Below, in pieces: positions 58,125 to 64,000 of a stretch of DNA of 64,000 nucleotides; within the stretch, counting starts at the first letter, position 1; each line of letters starts with the position of its first letter. The notes beneath the pieces are model-generated. The model was not told where the DNA came from and did no database searches. It saw only the letters and a list, made by a program, of their open reading frames with translations. The position numbers and the translations under genes are program-made. Source of the DNA: Phragmites australis (Eukaryota > Streptophyta > Magnoliopsida > Poales > Poaceae); assembly GCF_958298935.1 (NCBI RefSeq), contig NC_084923.1, positions 23,784,501 to 23,848,500 of the forward strand, read 5' to 3'.

Positions 58125-61100
58125 TCATATCTTGACCTCCCTCACGTCATTTTGTCCAAATGGGGTGCCACAGCCAGGACATTTTCGGTGGCGAATCTCA
58201 AGGTTCCTCTGGATACATGGCGAGCAGAATAGGTGGAAACATTTGGTAATCACAACCTGTGAATGACCAAGTGAATAAATAGGACACTCATTAGCGTAGG
58301 TAATGAAACTGGTGATGCAACACCCAAGAGATTAACAAAGAAACAGGTCATTCAAACACAAGATGTACAATAAATTATACATTACCTCTTTAGGCCGGTC
58401 AAAGCAGACACCACACTTGAGAATAGCCTTGCATTCTTTTATTTCATCTTGGAGCTTCTGTATAGTAGTCTCTTCAGTCTCAGAGGTCAGCTCCATGACT
58501 TCCTTTTTCACCTCTTCATATTGTTCCTCAAGCTTCCTCCTATCGCTTCTGGAATATCAAAAATGTAATGAGCAACTGGTGGCAGGCCAGCAGCATAGCA
58601 AGACCAACTTGGAACAGAAAGTTAAAATAGAGCCTAACCTTTCTTTCTCTAGCAACATTCTCAGCTCAGCTATCTTTTGCTGAGTTTGCTCATATTCTTT
58701 CTCGGAGGATCCAACAGAGGACCGAAGCCACTTGAGCTCCTTCTCTGAGTTGGATACCTCCAGCGCAGTCCTTTCCAGGTTAATTGTAAGATTCCTGTTT
58801 TCTGCTGATGTTTTTATAGCTTGCACCACGCAAGTCTTCATCTGTAAAAAACGTTCAAGTAAGCCAATTCAAAACTGACTAACTTCCATGTGTAAACACT
58901 AAAATAAAATACTTTATTCAAGTTATTTTTTTTTAAATGATGTTTGCCATCCCAAGATTTTCTAGGAATTTGTTGGTACATAGTTAATTTCAGTGACTGC
59001 AAATTATAAATAAATTATACTGTATAAAAATAATTACAACAAAAGGAGAAGACTACCTGCTCTTCACCACGGGCAAGTTTTAGTTTAGATGACTCCAGTG
59101 AAGTGTTAACTTGCCGGAGTTGCTTCTGTAACATAAGCTTTTCAGAGACAAGGGAACTAGAAGCTTGTTTCATCTTCACACTATCTGATACCAGCTGTTA
59201 GATGACAATCGAGTTACTGATAGGAACAAATAAGAAAACCAAAGCTGCTTAGGTTTTGGCAATGCAAAACTGCAAATGCAGTTTTATAAACTTGGTTAAC
59301 ATGCTACAAGTTATAACTTCCAGCAACAAGTGGCTAATAGATCATAAAACCCACAAAACTAGAAAATGATATTCTCATCTAGATCCTTTCATGCATATCT
59401 GCACTTCACACTACATTGCACATCAAAATCTGGTTGATGTGCCTATCTGGTGTGCTAAAAAAAGGTAGAGATACCAAGTTTGCCTGCAAATCTACAAGCT
59501 TTCAAAATTTTACAAAGCAGGCAGTGTCATATATGAACATTAGCATCAAATACTCCTGGCATCTATCTTCTACTTCTATGATACAGGTAAGTCAAGCCAC
59601 TACAGTACATTATGGGTTTGCAGTCTTGTCATAAAAAAGATAAAAAGGGAAACTAATAAATACCTTTATGTTAAAGTCATCTCTATCAGCAAGCTGTTGA
59701 AGAAGATGCTGGTTTTGTGTTTGCATATCTTCATATGCTTGACCAATTGTCTGTAATGCAAATATCATATGGTTTCACACATACGAACAAAAACTACTGA
59801 TAAAAAAAATTGAGCTAACCTCGATTTCAGAAATATAGGCATCTCCTTCAGTCTCTTTAATTCTTATTGCTTCCTTGAGTTTCAGAACATCTCTGACAAA
59901 ACAGGCCATACAGGTAGTGTGGCTTAGACATATAAGATCGAATTCTCATTAAATAATCTAATATTCACTGGTTCACAAATATAACATATAATGCCTGCCA
60001 CTTTACGTCACAAGTGCATTGAGCAAATATAAGCAAAATTGCTCATATAGACTATACAACACTAAACTGGATATTACATACAACTTTATAAAAGCATGAC
60101 GATTTTTGAGATAAAGTGAATTATAAGAATGAACAAGCATCGATTGTTCTAGCTTGTAGACATATCAATTGTCCCCAAGAGCAGATAACCAACCTTTCAG
60201 ATGCATCTACTTTGGCCCTTAACTCTTCTAGTTCTGCTTCAGCAATTGAAAGCCTTTGCTGGCATGCAGCTTCAGCTTCATTTGCTGCTTTTACTCGAAG
60301 CTCAAGGCTATGCTCCTCTAGACTATTTCTCAAATATTCAGCCTGACTACGAGCTCGGTTTTCTGATTCTTCAATCTCTGCAATTGTCCTAGATGCACAA
60401 TGGTGGAGTGAGAAGGATACGATATAATGAATGAAATGAAGTATATGTGCATGTCAAAGACTACGGTACACATGCATGTAATCTTGCACTGTACATACAC
60501 TTTCTCAATCATCCACTGTTCATCCCAGAAGTGGAAGTGGAAAAAATGTAGCGGAGGGAAAGGTTCAAACAGATTGTAACTAAAGATGCATGTAGCATGC
60601 CTGAACCCTTTTATTTATGAATATGTTTGCATTTCAAATCTTCTGAACTATATTTTTCTTTCTGCAGTTACCAACGACATTTAGAGGCCCTTGTCAATTA
60701 GCTCACCTGATTGCAAGCCAAATCAACAGTCACCACATTTCCTCAACAATTTGATAGATGTTTGACCAGGTCATAAATAGATAACAAACCAGATAGCTAA
60801 AATCAATAGATGCACAAATAAAATTTATTTGCGAATAAGAGTAAATATAGATCTACAGTAACTATTTATTTCAGAAAATATTACTTTGAAGAATTAAATC
60901 TAAAAACCATAAAGTAATCACATACCAACTTTTTAATATACTATTTAATCCTGACATTTGGTAGATCTAATTTTAAGGCAGATGGACATCGCCTAAATGT
61001 GAGAACAGAAGCTCCAGCAGATAATCAGAAGAAAAGATTAGAACAGAATCTTAAAAAAGAATATGATTATGAGAATAATACAGCAATGCAATTACTAACC

Positions 61101-64000
61101 ATTCTAGAAATATCACATCTTTTAAACATCCGAAATTGATGTAAAAAAATAACAATCAAGTTATACCTTGACTCAGAACATTCTTTCGCGTACATATCTG
61201 CAATAAATTGCAACTCCTGTTTTTCCTGCTCCAACTCCTCAACCTGTTAAAATTTCATTGAGAAAATATGGATGAAAAACCTGCAACCTCTATTAGTTGC
61301 ATCTCCACTTGCAACTTCAAATCACCCATAATTGGAGCTCGAAATTTGCATTACGTGAATGCAAATTACACTCTAGTTTCTTAAAATAGAAAAGGAATAT
61401 AATTCAAGACCAAGCTATCCAACAGTAAATAGATGGTTGCACCCTTACTTCCTAAGCATAAACGTATTGGTATGCTATTAGTCTCTATGATCATTGCAAA
61501 ATACAGAGCTCGTGTGTAATTTTACTTTGGATACAAATGAAATACTTGAATATGGGCATATGGCCATGTGGGCCATTGGGAAAGAACAATCTTAGCTAGC
61601 TAACTGCAAGCTGAACATATTTTGATGCTTCAAAGACTATATACTATGTTTTTTTTAAAACGAAGACTATGTACTATGTTAATCCATAATATATTCAGTA
61701 TATTTTCAGAAACTAGAAATCAAGGCTATCACCAAAATACTATGCTAATCAATCAAGCTCTTCAGCATTATAATGTTGTCTATCCTCACTACCACAAAAT
61801 TTGATATAGTTGCTAGTGGTATATCTTTGATACAAGTTTGACAACCAACCGATACAACAATGAAGTCCACTGACTTTCTCAGGGGATGCAAAATATATGT
61901 ATCAACTTCTCAGGCTCTCAACACCACCTTAGAGGAAACAGAAGTTTTCAGGATAGCATACCAATGCTTTGAGGGACTTGATTTCAATGACTTGTAAGTT
62001 GTATTCATCAGATAGCTCCTTTTGTTCATCAATCTGAAAATTTCAGCATGTTTTCATCAGATGTACTAGACATTTTGCCAGCCATTCACGATTCTGCAGA
62101 AGAGGACCACAACCTAAAGGAGTCTAATTCCTATTATAAACTCTACAGAAATATTTTTTTACTGTGCATGATGGCATCAACGTATGCGTGGTCTCACGAA
62201 TAATTCTGCTTTGGCAAGAACAGTATGACATTCATAATCCAGTGAACTAAATGATTTCAATCCCAGACGCGTTATTTACAAACAGCGTTTGATGCTCAGA
62301 AGATATCCTATGATAAGAATATTATGTTCATCTGCTTTAAATGTAATCAATGTGGTCTAACAAAGCATATACTGATGCCAATTCTAATCTGAAAATACAG
62401 CTTTGAACCCAGTTGATCATCTTCTGAAATCAGCCAGTTATATGGAAAATCCACAATAATGAACAAATTAAGGGATTGCTACTTGGATTTGTTATATATG
62501 TCAGATAGATGAATGAGGAAAATATATCTTAAGGGGAAACCAGGGGAAATCCAAGACCATGAACTGCAGGACGGGATACGATAATAAGAATAGAGATGTG
62601 TTTTCAGTGGTGACGTGGGTTGGGCTGGAACACCACCACCCGGGTTAGGCCACCAGTGTGGCAGGGTTGGGAACCACCCATCCCTTTAAAATTAAGGAAA
62701 AACGAATTGCATGGAAGAAATATGTATGAATATTTTTCATTAGTGCGTGCGAAGCTAACTTTCAACAGGGTAAGTTTTAAAACAACATCCACAAGTATGA
62801 CAAAGAACTTAATAAAACAACTCGACATGCAGAATAAGGGTAATGCAAATGCAAGAGGAATGGTTAATCAGATCGAAGACAGACCTTCTTAGCTACCAAG
62901 GATCTTAAAGAATTGGCTTCCTCGCGTAATGCAATTGCTTCAGAAGCTGCGTCCTTTGACCTACTCAACTGATTCTCCATCATTTCCATCTCTTTGGAGA
63001 GTGCTGCAGCCATAACATGAATCTCATCCTTGAAGTCTTTTTTACCTAAACAGGGAAAACAAGAACAAGGTATATTACATTCTGCAGGTAGAGATGAACC
63101 ACATATCTCCTACTAAACAAGCTACTGATGTGCCAGGTCCCCTCTACCTGAATCTTGCAAGGTTTCCTCAACCTTGATCTCAAGATCATTCTTTTCAGCG
63201 ATGAATATCTGAATTTGATGTTCCAATTCTTCAATTTTGGTCTCATAAGTGGTAATGGTTTGTTTAATGTTGTCGACTGAGTCTGCTTTTGCACAAATTT
63301 CTTTCTCCTTTTGCATGAGCTGGTCCTTGTCATTCTAAATTCAGAGAAAGAAAAGGCTGATAAAAGAAACAATACAGTCCAAGGCAGTAAAACAGAGGAC
63401 AAACATCATACCTGTAATACTTCAACTAAACCCCTATAACGCTCTATCTCAGCATTCAGATGCTGTAATTGATCATTAAGAATTGCATATGGTTTAGATA
63501 CAAAAACATAGTTCTCATCTTTCAATTGTCCCTGCATACATAGCACGAAGAAATAAGAAAACCAGGATCTAACTTGAAATGTACAAAAACATCAGCTCCA
63601 CTACAAACGAAGGTACCAACCTCAAGATCTCCTAGCTCCTTGGATAGTATTAGATTATCCTCTTGAGTCTCATGCAGTTCAAATAGACGGTTTCCTGCGA
63701 GAGTCTGCCCTCAATTGGGCAAATTAGCGGTAAAGATCAAACAGACAACTATAAGATAAAAAAAAAATGAGAAGATGGGATTTTGAAAGAGCATCCATGT
63801 CAAGAAAATTGCAGATTGGTCTGGTTACAGTTCACAGGTACCTTAGCCTCATCAACAGCATCTTTAAGGTCTTGCCAGCTCATACTTTTGTCTGGAGATT
63901 TATCAGTAGAAACACCACCATTCACAGCATTTGCAGCAGATGCATCCATTAGCGAACCATGCCTCTGCAACTGGAGCACAACCAACTTCCGCCGACTTTC
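58125..64000 (-). CDS. HUB2: HUB2-type E3 ubiquitin ligase for histone H2B (BRE1-like), 3' part
   Basis: Fourteen reverse-strand exons keep phase: 63842-64000 (partial), 63621-63704, 63412-63531, 63148-63334, 62885-63045, 61962-62033, 61167-61243, 60194-60388, 59820-59892, 59664-59750, 59057-59194, 58639-58841, 58386-58548, 58125-58256. They give 616 residues with no stop. Almost all is coiled coil (for example LYNDQL-like and IAELRMLLEKER heptads). The end is a C3HC4 RING: KCGVCFDRPKE, KCFHLFCSPC, HRKCPGCGTPFG, finishing NDVREVKI. That ending resembles Arabidopsis HUB2 rather than HUB1. The enzyme monoubiquitinates H2B in the nucleus, promoting transcription elongation. Roughly 260 N-terminal residues lie beyond the window. 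Confidence 0.93.
62034..62884 (-). other. HUB2 intron of 851 bp
   Basis: The longest intron after the 918-bp one at 61244-61961. The forward frame 62620-62892 inside it has no family resemblance. Nothing else recognised; other introns are short and AT-rich. Confidence 0.6.

Noticed and set aside
62620..62892. 90-codon forward frame
   Set aside because: Lies in a HUB2 intron on the opposite strand and has no resemblance to a protein family.

Overview
The window is nuclear DNA from a flowering plant, almost certainly a grass and probably a panicoid. Genes carry GT-AG introns. The conserved genes match plant families: SmG, a GBF-interacting-protein-like gene, NF-YA and a HUB/BRE1 ligase. The space between them is packed with Copia and Gypsy retrotransposon remains and small non-autonomous DNA transposons. 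No prokaryotic, organellar, rRNA or CRISPR signal was seen. All gene models come from reading frame continuity, splice sites and remembered family motifs; no search was run.

Layout. 1-9.5 kb is repeat-rich: a candidate Gypsy-type LTR (3547-4290) with five ~76-bp hairpin-bearing tandem units, a TATA box at 4841, then an unusual array of four RNA-like hairpins (5141-5350), then a decayed Gypsy gag region (about 6967-9450). 10.3-12.4 kb holds an intact four-exon SmG gene (80 aa), followed by a hAT-like element (12697-13627). 16407-21084 is a nearly intact Copia element with 5-bp target duplications, two in-frame stops and a lost reverse transcriptase catalytic residue. 21345-22146 is a Mutator-like element with a GC-rich interior. 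22537-28985 is a ten-exon GBF-interacting-protein-like gene (798 aa) whose N-terminal domain appears to have been lost.

29.9-42.2 kb is a reverse-strand Copia element broken by a forward-strand Gypsy segment (about 33658-37560). That segment has the order pol end, LTR, gag. A hAT-like element (42349-43557) with a perfect 8-bp duplication follows. 43976-56335 is an NF-YA pseudogene with three nonsense codons. Its last intron has grown to 11.5 kb by gaining a MITE (45676-45977) and a second Copia element of the same family (47183-55795). Another hAT-like element (56334-56800) sits in its last exon. 58125 to the window edge, reverse strand, is the 3' part (14 exons, 616 aa visible) of a HUB2-type histone H2B ubiquitin ligase.

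The live genes appear to be SmG (splicing), the GIP-like gene (transcriptional co-activation) and HUB2 (chromatin). They are housekeeping or regulatory genes with no shared pathway. The most unexplained signal is the hairpin array at 5141-5350: its stems change sequence by paired substitutions while an 11-nt loop is kept.
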